From NCBI GenBank assembly GCA_026421215.1, contig JAPKBN010000018.1, forward strand, positions 1-37,441: DNA of 37,441 bases. Reading direction: 5' to 3'. Positions 16,739 through 24,961 of the stretch are shown piece by piece. Under the pieces are notes generated by a model. The model was not told where the DNA came from. It searched no databases and worked only from the letters and a program-made list of their open reading frames with translations. The stretch comes from Dehalococcoidia bacterium (GTDB lineage: Bacteria; Chloroflexota; Dehalococcoidia; Lucifugimonadales; Lucifugimonadaceae). The position numbers were made by a program, and so were the translations under genes. The stretch's first letter is position 1; every line of letters begins with the position of its first letter.

Positions 16739-18107
16739 CGGACAGCCTCTATGCGATATCTGCGACGACGTGCGCTGGATCCGCGTCGGGGAGCCTATGG
16801 GCAGTCCCGGATTCGGCAAGATGGCGCCGTGTGATTGCCAGGAACAAAGCTGGACCGATCGCCAGGGCGAACGGCTGAAACGATACGCGAACCTGGGGCC
16901 GCTTGAACGGTTAAGGTTCGACACCGCCCTTCCACAGGGGCGCGACGGTTTTGCTGACCCAGCGACGTACGGCCCCGCGCTAGAGGCTGCAAGGGCTTAT
17001 TCGGAAACCCCGGAGGGCTGGCTGATCATCCTCGGTCCGTCCGGCTCAGGCAAGACGCACCTCGCCGCCGCCGTCGCAAACCGATGCGTTGAAGACGGAA
17101 ATCCCGTATTTTTCATATCCGCGCCCCAACTGCTTGACCAATTGCGCCCCTCTAATTTTTCGAGTGGAGAAACAGGCGATTGGTCGGAACACGAAGGGTT
17201 ATTCCAGCAGGTCATGAACGCACCGTTGCTGATACTTGATGATCTTGGCGCCGGAAACATGACGGCCTGGGCCGAAGAAAAAATGGACCAGATTCTGACG
17301 AGCCGGTACAACTCTCGTCGCCCTACCGTCGTGACTTCCGGTATGGAACGCGGATCACTTAGCGACCGTATGCGCACGCGCCTCCTTGACCCAGAACTAT
17401 CAACGGTGCGCGAAATCACAGCGCCTTCAAGCAGCCTGAAATCCCCCGTAAGCAACATCCCGGCGCGGATGCTTGAATCGATGACCTTTGATTCTTTCGA
17501 TCCCAAAGGCGGAGCCGGGGCGACACGCACACAACAAGCGGTCTTAAAAGATGCGCTTGGCACGGCAAAGGCTTTCGCTCAACATCCGGACCGCTGGCTG
17601 TACCTTGCCGGCCCGACCGGCGCAGGCAAAACACACCTTGCGATCGCCATTGCCGGTTTACGAATATCCCTCAGGCTCCCAGTAACCTTCGCGATCGTGC
17701 CCGATCTACTGGACGATTTCAGACAGGCGTTTAACCCGGCCAGCCGCGTCAGTTACGACAAATTATTTGAGCAGATACGAAACTCCGAGCTTCTGATCCT
17801 GGACGACCTCGGCGCTCACAGCTCCACGGCGTGGGCAGAGGAAAAGCTGTATCAGATCATCGTTCATCGCTACAACTCGGCTCTTCCCACCGTAATCACT
17901 AGTCAGGTAAAACTCACAGACCCGGATCAGGACGATGAAGACCCGAGAGGAGCCTCGTTCTCAACTTCGATCATGTCCCGATTGCGTGACGGTCTTATGG
18001 TGAGCGAGCGGTATATAGAGGCCCCGGACTACCGAAACCGTGGCGCAGCGCGGCCTCGGACAACACGCTCTCCCGGAACTCGGGGTCGGGGTCGGGGTCG
18101 GGGTTAA
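16647..18107 (+). CDS. DnaC/DnaI-like helicase loader with two tandem AAA+ domains
   Basis: A 486-residue ATPase. The N-terminal part has a zinc-finger pattern (Cys36, Cys39, Cys62, Cys64). AAA+ domain 1 has Walker A 'GPSGSGKTHLA' (130-140), Walker B 'LLILDDLGAGNMTAWAEEK' (from 194) and 'RMRTRLLD' (arginine-finger region, 241-248). AAA+ domain 2 has Walker A 'GPTGAGKTHLA' (322-332), Walker B 'LLILDDLGAHSSTAWAEEK' (382-400), then 'IMSRLRDGL' and 'IEAPDYR'. A DnaI-like linker 'IPARMLESMTFDSFDP' joins them. Normal loaders have a single AAA+ domain of about 250-310 residues in total. It probably loads the adjacent DnaB onto DNA. The start is uncertain: ATG 16647 chosen, ATG 16632 or 16602 also in frame. 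The C-terminus is an RG repeat. Confidence 0.87.
   Translation: MESLDRILTRLAQTSTSNVTSLPSAPGATADGQPLCDICDDVRWIRVGEPMGSPGFGKMAPCDCQEQSWTDRQGERLKRYANLGPLERLRFDTALPQGRDGFADPATYGPALEAARAYSETPEGWLIILGPSGSGKTHLAAAVANRCVEDGNPVFFISAPQLLDQLRPSNFSSGETGDWSEHEGLFQQVMNAPLLILDDLGAGNMTAWAEEKMDQILTSRYNSRRPTVVTSGMERGSLSDRMRTRLLDPELSTVREITAPSSSLKSPVSNIPARMLESMTFDSFDPKGGAGATRTQQAVLKDALGTAKAFAQHPDRWLYLAGPTGAGKTHLAIAIAGLRISLRLPVTFAIVPDLLDDFRQAFNPASRVSYDKLFEQIRNSELLILDDLGAHSSTAWAEEKLYQIIVHRYNSALPTVITSQVKLTDPDQDDEDPRGASFSTSIMSRLRDGLMVSERYIEAPDYRNRGAARPRTTRSPGTRGRGRGRG
18082..18103 (+). repeat. Four-tract G-quadruplex repeat at the 3' end of the loader gene
   Basis: Four runs of GGGG separated each time by TC make a perfect GGGGTC repeat (18082-18103) on the coding strand, encoding the Arg-Gly tail of the helicase loader. 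It ends 2 nt before the TAA stop and 5 nt before the next start codon. The motif fits the classical G4 pattern with 2-nt loops and could also act in the mRNA. Confidence 0.8.
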
Positions 18108-18827
18108 TTGAGTTCGTGCACGTCTGAACACAAATACCCGTTACGCGACGGGTGTGTGTTCTGCAGGATATCTTCCGGAGATGAACCAGCAAAATACATG
18201 GCTCCGGGCGGAATCGAATCAGAAATCCGTTCGGAAATGGATGCCGACGGCCCGCTTGCTTTTCGAAATCGCCTGACCTGGCTGAGAATGATGGCCCTTG
18301 TAATTCCGCCGGGACACCCCTCACAGGAACAGTTCTGGGGAGATCGGGAGCTATACATCCCGTTAATCCCATACGCTCTCTCGCTCGGGCGCGAAGTGAC
18401 GATCGATAACGTCCCAGATGACGTCACGCCTGAAGGTTTCCGTGCCATCTCCAATTTCGGGCGCATCGCTCACCAGAGTCAGGACCACGCACACGTTCAT
18501 GTGATATCCAGGCCAGACTACGAGCCGATGCCCAACGTCATAGAAGGCGCCGCTCCATTGGAGAGCTCAAGTGGGGACGTCATTGTCGAGCCCGCAGAGG
18601 TACTGAGCGCCCCTTGGAGCGTGCGATTGACGCTATCCGATACGGCGACCCAGGAACAGATGTGGGCGGACGAGCGGATGCCTGATCTCGTGGACACCGC
18701 AGTGTTGCTTGCGGAAGACCAATCGCCAGAAGGTTTCAGATTTGCGGCGGAGTTCCTGCCAGAACAAAGTATGGGGCCTGCGGGGCTCTACATTCTTGGC
18801 GGCGGCCAGCTGGACCTATACGCGTAA
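18108..18827 (+). CDS. HIT-family protein with a second, degenerate HIT-like half
   Basis: A 239-residue protein. 'GCVFCRISSGDEPAKYM' (Cys16, Cys19) and 'QDHAHVHVISRP' (His127, His129, His131) are the zinc and histidine-triad motifs of HIT nucleotide hydrolases or transferases; 'MALVIPPGH' is the usual middle strand. Residues 165-239 repeat the same layout: 'TQEQMWADER' mirrors 'SQEQFWGDRE' and 'SPEGFRFAAEF' mirrors 'TPEGFRAISNF', but the histidine triad is replaced by 'GLYILGGGQ'. The substrate is unknown, likely a nucleotide derivative. The start is TTG immediately after the loader stop codon (TAATTG), suggesting coupled translation and a role tied to the replication operon. Confidence 0.82.
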   Translation: MSSCTSEHKYPLRDGCVFCRISSGDEPAKYMAPGGIESEIRSEMDADGPLAFRNRLTWLRMMALVIPPGHPSQEQFWGDRELYIPLIPYALSLGREVTIDNVPDDVTPEGFRAISNFGRIAHQSQDHAHVHVISRPDYEPMPNVIEGAAPLESSSGDVIVEPAEVLSAPWSVRLTLSDTATQEQMWADERMPDLVDTAVLLAEDQSPEGFRFAAEFLPEQSMGPAGLYILGGGQLDLYA

Positions 18828-18959
18828 CACCAGAGGTCCGGAATTGATTATGGATTTCCCCGTGTAAACGACCGCGCATCGGTGACCCACTAGCGTTCCA
18901 TTATTCGCCGTTCGGGGACGAAACCAACACTCACCTGCGTTCTAAACCACAGATGGGTG

Positions 18960-18987
18960 TTGACGCACAGGTTGAATACCGTAGTAT
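18960..18987 (+). promoter_or_regulatory. Candidate promoter of the ABC transporter operon
   Basis: TTGACG (18960-18965) and TAGTAT (18982-18987) are separated by 16 nt, resembling a sigma-70 -35/-10 pair (5/6 and 4/6 matches). It is about 125 nt upstream of the first lipoprotein start, in a 284-bp gap that otherwise holds no gene. AAGGAG at about 19100-19105 is the ribosome-binding site. Confidence 0.35.
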
Positions 18988-19111
18988 CGAGCACCAGCCT
19001 TATATATCGTTCCAGTAGTGGTCGTTGATCGATTTACGTGGAAACCCACGCGACGACCCCGACTAACGGAACTTGTTTTGGTGAAGTACAACGAACCCTA
19101 AGGAGTAGACG

Positions 19112-21043
19112 TTGGCAAATATTTCGATTAAGAGGCATTGGATCTTCCTTGCCTCGTTAAGCCTGCTCCTTGTAGCAGCCCTTGCTTGTGGAGATGATAG
19201 TGGGGGTGGAGCGTCTGGACGGAGTGGTGGCGACCAGGATGCCTTCCGGACATTCAGCGGGGTGAGTGACAACGCCACAGCTACTGCAGAGGCCGCAAGT
19301 GGCGCCGCTGCTGCAACTGCTGCTCCCGCAGCAACCGCAGCTGCAACGGCCGCTCCCGCAACGGGCAGCGACAGTGTTGTCCCGTCTGGCGAAGCAACCA
19401 TCGCCGTCAACCAAGTTAACGCTGGTGTTGGCACCCCAAGGTTCTGCACCGCAGGTTGTGCTGAAGACGTTTACGTCGCCGGCATTATGGAGACTCTCTT
19501 CAGGCCTGTTTACGGTGACACCCTTGGAGCAAAAGCCGAGGAAGCTGTCCTCGCGCTGAGCTTTGACCTTGACCCGGACCTTGTGTACCTGGACTTCGAG
19601 CTTCGGCCGGGCGTCCAGTTCCACGACGGTTGGGGAGAGTTCACCGCTGCTGACGTTGTGTTCTCGTTTAACGACGCGAACCGCAACACGCAGCCAGAGT
19701 CCATTCACGGACAGGCCGGTGACTTTGCACCGCTGATCAAAAACTTCGAAGTAATTGACGACTACAACGTCCGAATGTACTACGAAAACTATGACAGCCG
19801 GGGCATCCGCCACCGCTTCAGCACCTTCTGGCAGTCCGCCGGAATCACCTCAGTAGCCCTGTATGACGACAAGGGTGCAGAGGGTATGAGGGACTTCATC
19901 GTCGGAACAGGCCCGTACAAGAACATTTCTTGGATTCAGGCCGACTCGATTAAACTCGAGGCAGTTCCGGACCACTACCGCCAGACGGCGAACGTGGCGA
20001 AGATCACCCTCCTGGAAGTCCCAGAGGCTTCCTCAAGGCGTGCCATGCTTGAGACCGGACAGGTCATCATGGCCCAGCCGGCTCTTGCTGACTGGAACAC
20101 GCTTGCCGCTGCTGGTTTCGACATCAACCTCGACTCCGGCCACGGAACCATCCGTAACATCGGCATGACCGGTAACTGGTGGGAAGACAACCGCTACTAC
20201 GACGATAAAGTCCTGGAGCGAGAGACTTCCGACAAGGCATGGGTATCCGACACCAACTCCGGTGACGACTACGAAGCCGCTCGACTTGTTCGAATCGGCC
20301 TCGCACACGCCATCGACCGCCAGGCGCTCGTGGACTCGATCCTCGACGGCTGGGGTGACGGACCGATGTACTTCGCGTACCAGCCCCCGAATGCACACCC
20401 GATCACGCAGAGCCACTCAGGTGACTATGTAGACCCCTCCAGGGGTGGTGACGGTGGAGCCGGTGGTTGGGCATACCCCGTTGACTTCGACCTCGCCAAA
20501 GAGTTCATCACTGAAGGTGGATTTGCTGACGGGTTCGACATGAGCAACGTCTGGACAGGTCCGCCTGGACTGACGCAGGAACTGATGACCGCCATTGGTG
20601 GCATCTGGGCCGTTGAGCTCGGCGTTAACGTAACCCTCAACAACTCCGTGTACTCGACCTACCGGCCGGGTCTCGTAGCACGAACGACTTCCGAGCCGTT
20701 CGTGGGTTGTGGTGACGACTCGAACACTTCCATGCCTTACGACTGGGCCCGTGGCTTTGTCATGAGTTCATGGTCTGACGGCGGATACGGCGTCGGCATG
20801 GAAATCCCGTTCGCAGCAGACAACTACGCCAAAGTCGCTCTTATGACCGACAAGGATGAGCGTAATGCTGCTAACGAAGCGTTCTCAGAGAAGGGCATTG
20901 AGTCCGCACTCTGCATCGGTCTCGTTCACGAGCCCGTGGGAACGCTCCAGAACCCGGACCTTGTGGCTGCTTACGAAAAGCTCCCGCAGGCAAACGGTAA
21001 CCTCCAGCAGTTCGTAAACCTGGAGTCCCTGAAACTGAAGTAA
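19112..21043 (+). CDS. ABC transporter solute-binding lipoprotein, family 5 (copy 1)
   Basis: A 643-residue SBP_bac_5 (peptide/nickel/oligosaccharide) binding protein. The signal peptide (residues 1-25) ends in the lipobox 'LVAALAC' with lipidated Cys26. A Gly/Ser then Ala/Pro-rich linker runs to about residue 90. The binding domain has 'YVAGIMETLFRPVYGDT', 'LELRPGVQFHDGW'-type sequence ('DLDPDLVYLDFELRPGVQF'), 'FTAADVVFSFND', 'IVGTGPYKN' and 'IDRQALVDSIL', all family-5 signatures. It captures ligand outside the membrane for the downstream permeases. TTG start with AAGGAG upstream. From codon 78 to the stop it is identical to the second copy; only the N-terminus differs. Confidence 0.92.
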   Translation: MANISIKRHWIFLASLSLLLVAALACGDDSGGGASGRSGGDQDAFRTFSGVSDNATATAEAASGAAAATAAPAATAAATAAPATGSDSVVPSGEATIAVNQVNAGVGTPRFCTAGCAEDVYVAGIMETLFRPVYGDTLGAKAEEAVLALSFDLDPDLVYLDFELRPGVQFHDGWGEFTAADVVFSFNDANRNTQPESIHGQAGDFAPLIKNFEVIDDYNVRMYYENYDSRGIRHRFSTFWQSAGITSVALYDDKGAEGMRDFIVGTGPYKNISWIQADSIKLEAVPDHYRQTANVAKITLLEVPEASSRRAMLETGQVIMAQPALADWNTLAAAGFDINLDSGHGTIRNIGMTGNWWEDNRYYDDKVLERETSDKAWVSDTNSGDDYEAARLVRIGLAHAIDRQALVDSILDGWGDGPMYFAYQPPNAHPITQSHSGDYVDPSRGGDGGAGGWAYPVDFDLAKEFITEGGFADGFDMSNVWTGPPGLTQELMTAIGGIWAVELGVNVTLNNSVYSTYRPGLVARTTSEPFVGCGDDSNTSMPYDWARGFVMSSWSDGGYGVGMEIPFAADNYAKVALMTDKDERNAANEAFSEKGIESALCIGLVHEPVGTLQNPDLVAAYEKLPQANGNLQQFVNLESLKLK

Positions 21044-21132
21044 CCTTCAGAATCAGGTCGACGTAAGTCGATATTGAGGGGGCGCTCTTCATCCGAAGGG
21101 CGCCCCCTCTTCGCGTCTACAGCCCCTCCCTC
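19343..21132 (+). repeat. 1,790-bp direct repeat, copy 1
   Basis: Matches 21947-23736 at a constant offset of 2,604 bp with no difference that I could see, including the terminator and part of the spacer. Identity begins in the Ala-rich linker and ends after 'CCCTCCCTC'. The 50 bp just upstream (19292-19342 against 21896-21946) are alignable but differ at several, mostly synonymous, sites. Confidence 0.9.
21076..21109 (+). terminator. Hairpin terminator after lipoprotein copy 1
   Basis: GAGGGGGCGC (21076-21085) pairs with GCGCCCCCTC (21100-21109), and an inner CTTC/GAAG extends the stem. Only a weak T-containing tail follows. It lies about 30 nt after the stop codon. Confidence 0.65.
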
Positions 21133-21664
21133 TCGATACCGTGCACGTATGAGGCGGAGGCCGTAGACGCATAAAGCGGACATGAGCCGCGTATGCCACA
21201 ACCGTGTTAACCGCAAGAATTTTGTTGGCCTTTGCGCTAAATCATGCACGGAACCGTGTAATTTCTACGCCATGAGACCGTGCGAAGAGGAAAGCCAGTC
21301 ACTACTTCTCACGGCAAAATTCAAAGTCAGCTTTTTACGTTTGAAACTAACCCCTTCAAAGCAGGCTCAACAGCCTATAGAAAAAGGTTGACACTCTTAG
21401 GAGCATTTGATAGCTTGCCTCCTAATTCGCGCGCTCATGTGTTTGGCGACAGTGTTTTGCTGTGGTCATTTGTTGCGCTCGGATATAAGTCCCGGGTCGA
21501 AGCTTCTCAATGCGTTCAGAACTAGCGTTCGCTACGAAAAGAAAGGACCGGGGGCACAAGCATCGAACCGTTTGTCGTGATGCGGGAACGCACAGCGTTT
21601 GCATCACCGGTTAGCGGTTCGGCTGACCGGCCCACCTGGGCACTACATTCATGGAGGAGTGTGT
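21133..21664 (+). promoter_or_regulatory. Spacer between the two lipoprotein genes, with a candidate promoter
   Basis: About 530 bp of lower-GC sequence with no recognisable gene. TTGACA (21388-21393) followed after 17 nt by TAGCTT (21411-21416) could be a promoter for copy 2. GGAGGAG at about 21653-21659 is the ribosome-binding site of the ATG at 21665. A plus-strand frame at 21280-21525 has no family motif and is not called. Confidence 0.35.
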
Positions 21665-23647
21665 ATGAATATCGATTGGAAAACCCATAGGCGCCTGTTG
21701 TTCGGGTCGCTGTTGGGTGTGGCGCTTGTCGCCGCCGTTGCCTGTGGCAGCGACGACGATGGCGACGCAGCAGCCCCCGCCGCAGCGCCTGCCGCTGCTG
21801 CAACAGCAGCGCCTGCCGCTGCGGCCGATGCGGCCGCTTCTGGTGACGCGGCTGGTGCAGCCGATGCCGCAGCTCCGGCAGCCACGGCTGCTCCCGCCGC
21901 AAGCGGCGCCGCCGCTGCAACTGCCGCTCCGGCAGCAGCAGCAGCAGCAACGGCCGCTCCCGCAACGGGCAGCGACAGTGTTGTCCCGTCTGGCGAAGCA
22001 ACCATCGCCGTCAACCAAGTTAACGCTGGTGTTGGCACCCCAAGGTTCTGCACCGCAGGTTGTGCTGAAGACGTTTACGTCGCCGGCATTATGGAGACTC
22101 TCTTCAGGCCTGTTTACGGTGACACCCTTGGAGCAAAAGCCGAGGAAGCTGTCCTCGCGCTGAGCTTTGACCTTGACCCGGACCTTGTGTACCTGGACTT
22201 CGAGCTTCGGCCGGGCGTCCAGTTCCACGACGGTTGGGGAGAGTTCACCGCTGCTGACGTTGTGTTCTCGTTTAACGACGCGAACCGCAACACGCAGCCA
22301 GAGTCCATTCACGGACAGGCCGGTGACTTTGCACCGCTGATCAAAAACTTCGAAGTAATTGACGACTACAACGTCCGAATGTACTACGAAAACTATGACA
22401 GCCGGGGCATCCGCCACCGCTTCAGCACCTTCTGGCAGTCCGCCGGAATCACCTCAGTAGCCCTGTATGACGACAAGGGTGCAGAGGGTATGAGGGACTT
22501 CATCGTCGGAACAGGCCCGTACAAGAACATTTCTTGGATTCAGGCCGACTCGATTAAACTCGAGGCAGTTCCGGACCACTACCGCCAGACGGCGAACGTG
22601 GCGAAGATCACCCTCCTGGAAGTCCCAGAGGCTTCCTCAAGGCGTGCCATGCTTGAGACCGGACAGGTCATCATGGCCCAGCCGGCTCTTGCTGACTGGA
22701 ACACGCTTGCCGCTGCTGGTTTCGACATCAACCTCGACTCCGGCCACGGAACCATCCGTAACATCGGCATGACCGGTAACTGGTGGGAAGACAACCGCTA
22801 CTACGACGATAAAGTCCTGGAGCGAGAGACTTCCGACAAGGCATGGGTATCCGACACCAACTCCGGTGACGACTACGAAGCCGCTCGACTTGTTCGAATC
22901 GGCCTCGCACACGCCATCGACCGCCAGGCGCTCGTGGACTCGATCCTCGACGGCTGGGGTGACGGACCGATGTACTTCGCGTACCAGCCCCCGAATGCAC
23001 ACCCGATCACGCAGAGCCACTCAGGTGACTATGTAGACCCCTCCAGGGGTGGTGACGGTGGAGCCGGTGGTTGGGCATACCCCGTTGACTTCGACCTCGC
23101 CAAAGAGTTCATCACTGAAGGTGGATTTGCTGACGGGTTCGACATGAGCAACGTCTGGACAGGTCCGCCTGGACTGACGCAGGAACTGATGACCGCCATT
23201 GGTGGCATCTGGGCCGTTGAGCTCGGCGTTAACGTAACCCTCAACAACTCCGTGTACTCGACCTACCGGCCGGGTCTCGTAGCACGAACGACTTCCGAGC
23301 CGTTCGTGGGTTGTGGTGACGACTCGAACACTTCCATGCCTTACGACTGGGCCCGTGGCTTTGTCATGAGTTCATGGTCTGACGGCGGATACGGCGTCGG
23401 CATGGAAATCCCGTTCGCAGCAGACAACTACGCCAAAGTCGCTCTTATGACCGACAAGGATGAGCGTAATGCTGCTAACGAAGCGTTCTCAGAGAAGGGC
23501 ATTGAGTCCGCACTCTGCATCGGTCTCGTTCACGAGCCCGTGGGAACGCTCCAGAACCCGGACCTTGTGGCTGCTTACGAAAAGCTCCCGCAGGCAAACG
23601 GTAACCTCCAGCAGTTCGTAAACCTGGAGTCCCTGAAACTGAAGTAA
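21665..23647 (+). CDS. ABC transporter solute-binding lipoprotein, family 5 (copy 2)
   Basis: A 660-residue SBP_bac_5 lipoprotein. The signal peptide 'HRRLLFGSLLGVALVAAVAC' ends at lipidated Cys27 and is unrelated in detail to that of copy 1. A low-complexity linker of about 75 residues made mostly of Ala, Pro, Gly and Asp follows. From 'TAAPATGSDSVVPSGE' onward the binding domain is identical to copy 1, so ligand specificity should be the same while membrane-tether length, expression or export differ. The ATG at 21665 is preferred over the in-frame 21599 because of the strong GGAGGAG ribosome-binding site and the complete signal peptide. Confidence 0.92.
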   Translation: MNIDWKTHRRLLFGSLLGVALVAAVACGSDDDGDAAAPAAAPAAAATAAPAAAADAAASGDAAGAADAAAPAATAAPAASGAAAATAAPAAAAAATAAPATGSDSVVPSGEATIAVNQVNAGVGTPRFCTAGCAEDVYVAGIMETLFRPVYGDTLGAKAEEAVLALSFDLDPDLVYLDFELRPGVQFHDGWGEFTAADVVFSFNDANRNTQPESIHGQAGDFAPLIKNFEVIDDYNVRMYYENYDSRGIRHRFSTFWQSAGITSVALYDDKGAEGMRDFIVGTGPYKNISWIQADSIKLEAVPDHYRQTANVAKITLLEVPEASSRRAMLETGQVIMAQPALADWNTLAAAGFDINLDSGHGTIRNIGMTGNWWEDNRYYDDKVLERETSDKAWVSDTNSGDDYEAARLVRIGLAHAIDRQALVDSILDGWGDGPMYFAYQPPNAHPITQSHSGDYVDPSRGGDGGAGGWAYPVDFDLAKEFITEGGFADGFDMSNVWTGPPGLTQELMTAIGGIWAVELGVNVTLNNSVYSTYRPGLVARTTSEPFVGCGDDSNTSMPYDWARGFVMSSWSDGGYGVGMEIPFAADNYAKVALMTDKDERNAANEAFSEKGIESALCIGLVHEPVGTLQNPDLVAAYEKLPQANGNLQQFVNLESLKLK

Positions 23648-23736
23648 CCTTCAGAATCAGGTCGACGTAAGTCGATATTGAGGGGGCGCTCTTCATCCGA
23701 AGGGCGCCCCCTCTTCGCGTCTACAGCCCCTCCCTC
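21947..23736 (+). repeat. 1,790-bp direct repeat, copy 2
   Basis: Partner of 19343-21132. It covers the linker end, the whole binding domain, the terminator and 23 bp beyond, then diverges sharply (copy 1 continues TCGATAC, copy 2 ATACGTG). Confidence 0.9.
23680..23713 (+). terminator. Hairpin terminator after lipoprotein copy 2
   Basis: Same GAGGGGGCGC/GCGCCCCCTC stem as after copy 1, carried by the repeat. It would reduce but need not abolish read-through into the permease genes. Confidence 0.65.
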
Positions 23737-23759
23737 ATACGTGAACATTAGAGGGGGCC

Positions 23760-23992
23760 ATGGCACCGAAACTAAAACCGGGAAATGACTTACGTATCGA
23801 AAGCAATATCTCGAGTCCGTAATTGCCGAATCAGGATTTCAATGTGACCTGGCTGATTACCTAGCGGAGCGCCCTTACAAGAACCGATATCAAGACAATT
23901 TCGTAGTTCTTCTTCAAATGGGCTTCACGTTTGACGTTCCACCCGTTATCCTTGCGCTCACTACCGATGAGAGCAGCGGCCCTACCCCCTGA
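23760..23992 (+). pseudogene. Possible frameshifted remnant of a small gene
   Basis: ATG 23760 follows a GAGGGGG ribosome-binding-like sequence and opens a 20-codon frame (MAPKLKPGND...). A second frame then runs from about 23790 to the TGA at 23990 and has protein-like composition ('QYLESVIAESGFQCDLADYL', 'NRYQDNFVVLLQMGFTFDVP') but no start codon near its beginning. A single frameshift would join them into about 80 residues. No family is recognised. It may equally be a chance open frame. Confidence 0.25.
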
Positions 23993-24006
23993 ATCAAGGG
24001 AGCAGT

Positions 24007-24945
24007 ATGTATAAATTCTTATTAAGACGTCTGGTTTTTAGCATCTTCACGTTGATCGGCGCAACGATCATAGTGTTCACCCTTTCCCGTGTTGTTGGAG
24101 ACCCTCGTCTTCTGTACGCACAGGAGGGTGGCTACGGCCTTTCTGACCAGGCTTGGGACGACCTTGGGGTGATGCTCGGCCTTGATAAACCGCTCGTGGT
24201 TCAGTATGCCCTGTGGGTCGGAGATGTCGTCTCCGGTGACCTCGGTCAGTCCCTGCTCGGACGTGTTGACGTAAGCAAACTGATCATCCAGAAAACGCCT
24301 AATACGCTCCAGCTGGGATTAGTTTCCTGGGTGATCGCTACGCTCATCGGCGTGCCGTTAGGCGTCTTATCCGCGGTCAGACGCGGATCCTTCTGGGACT
24401 ACGTTGGACGGGGGTTCGCACTCCTCGGCCAGGCGGCCCCTCCGTTCTGGATTGGCATCATGGCCATCCTCCTCTTCGCCGTTCGCCTTGACCTGTTACC
24501 GGCCGGAGGCAAGGGAGAGGGTATAGGCGGGTTAAAGAACTTCATCCTGCCCGCAGGAACCCTGGGGCTGGCGGCCTCCGCCAACTACCTCAGGTTGACG
24601 CGCTCCGCCATGCTCGAAATCCTTGACTCGGAGTTCGTGAAGCTGGCGAGGGCGAAGGGTGTCGGTACCCAGATGGTTATCTGGAAACACGCCTTTAAGA
24701 ACGCACTCATCCCGCCACTTACTCTGTCTGCATTGATCCTGGTTGGTTTCATCACCGGGACAGTTGTTGTGGAGACCGTGTTCACCTGGCCGGGACTTGG
24801 CAGGCTCGCCGTTACTTCAACCAACGAAAACGACTTCCCGGTAATGACCGGCGTGGTCCTCGTGTTTGCATTGATGTACGTGGTCATCAACCTGATCACG
24901 GACCTCACCTATGCAATCGTGGACCCACGAATCCGGATCGGTTAG
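24007..24945 (+). CDS. ABC transporter permease, DppB/OppB type
   Basis: A 312-residue inner-membrane permease. TM1 is 'VFSIFTLIGATIIVFTLSRVVGDP' (about 10-33), followed by the extracytoplasmic loop typical of DppB ('LGLDKPLVVQYALWVGDVVSGDLGQSL'). 'TPNTLQLGLVSWVIATLIGVPLGVLSA' begins the BPD_transp_1 domain. The ATPase-contacting EAA-like loop is 'EFVKLARAKGVGTQMVIWKHAFKNALIPP'. 'GTVVVETVFTWPGLGRLA' and the final TM follow. It forms the channel with the next gene. ATG has GGGAG 4-5 nt upstream. It sits about 360 bp after lipoprotein copy 2, its probable partner. Confidence 0.94.
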   Translation: MYKFLLRRLVFSIFTLIGATIIVFTLSRVVGDPRLLYAQEGGYGLSDQAWDDLGVMLGLDKPLVVQYALWVGDVVSGDLGQSLLGRVDVSKLIIQKTPNTLQLGLVSWVIATLIGVPLGVLSAVRRGSFWDYVGRGFALLGQAAPPFWIGIMAILLFAVRLDLLPAGGKGEGIGGLKNFILPAGTLGLAASANYLRLTRSAMLEILDSEFVKLARAKGVGTQMVIWKHAFKNALIPPLTLSALILVGFITGTVVVETVFTWPGLGRLAVTSTNENDFPVMTGVVLVFALMYVVINLITDLTYAIVDPRIRIG

Positions 24946-24961
24946 AGGGGATCAACTCTTA

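Noticed and set aside
21740-21960. Ala/Pro codon repeats in lipoprotein copy 2 as a CRISPR or satellite array
   Set aside because: The repeats are codon-scale GCA/GCN/CCN runs in a coding linker, without regular repeat-spacer structure.
21611-22417. 268-residue minus-strand frame with Cys/Gly/Ser-rich stretches
   Set aside because: Low-complexity translation opposite the Ala-rich linker of lipoprotein copy 2; not a real gene.
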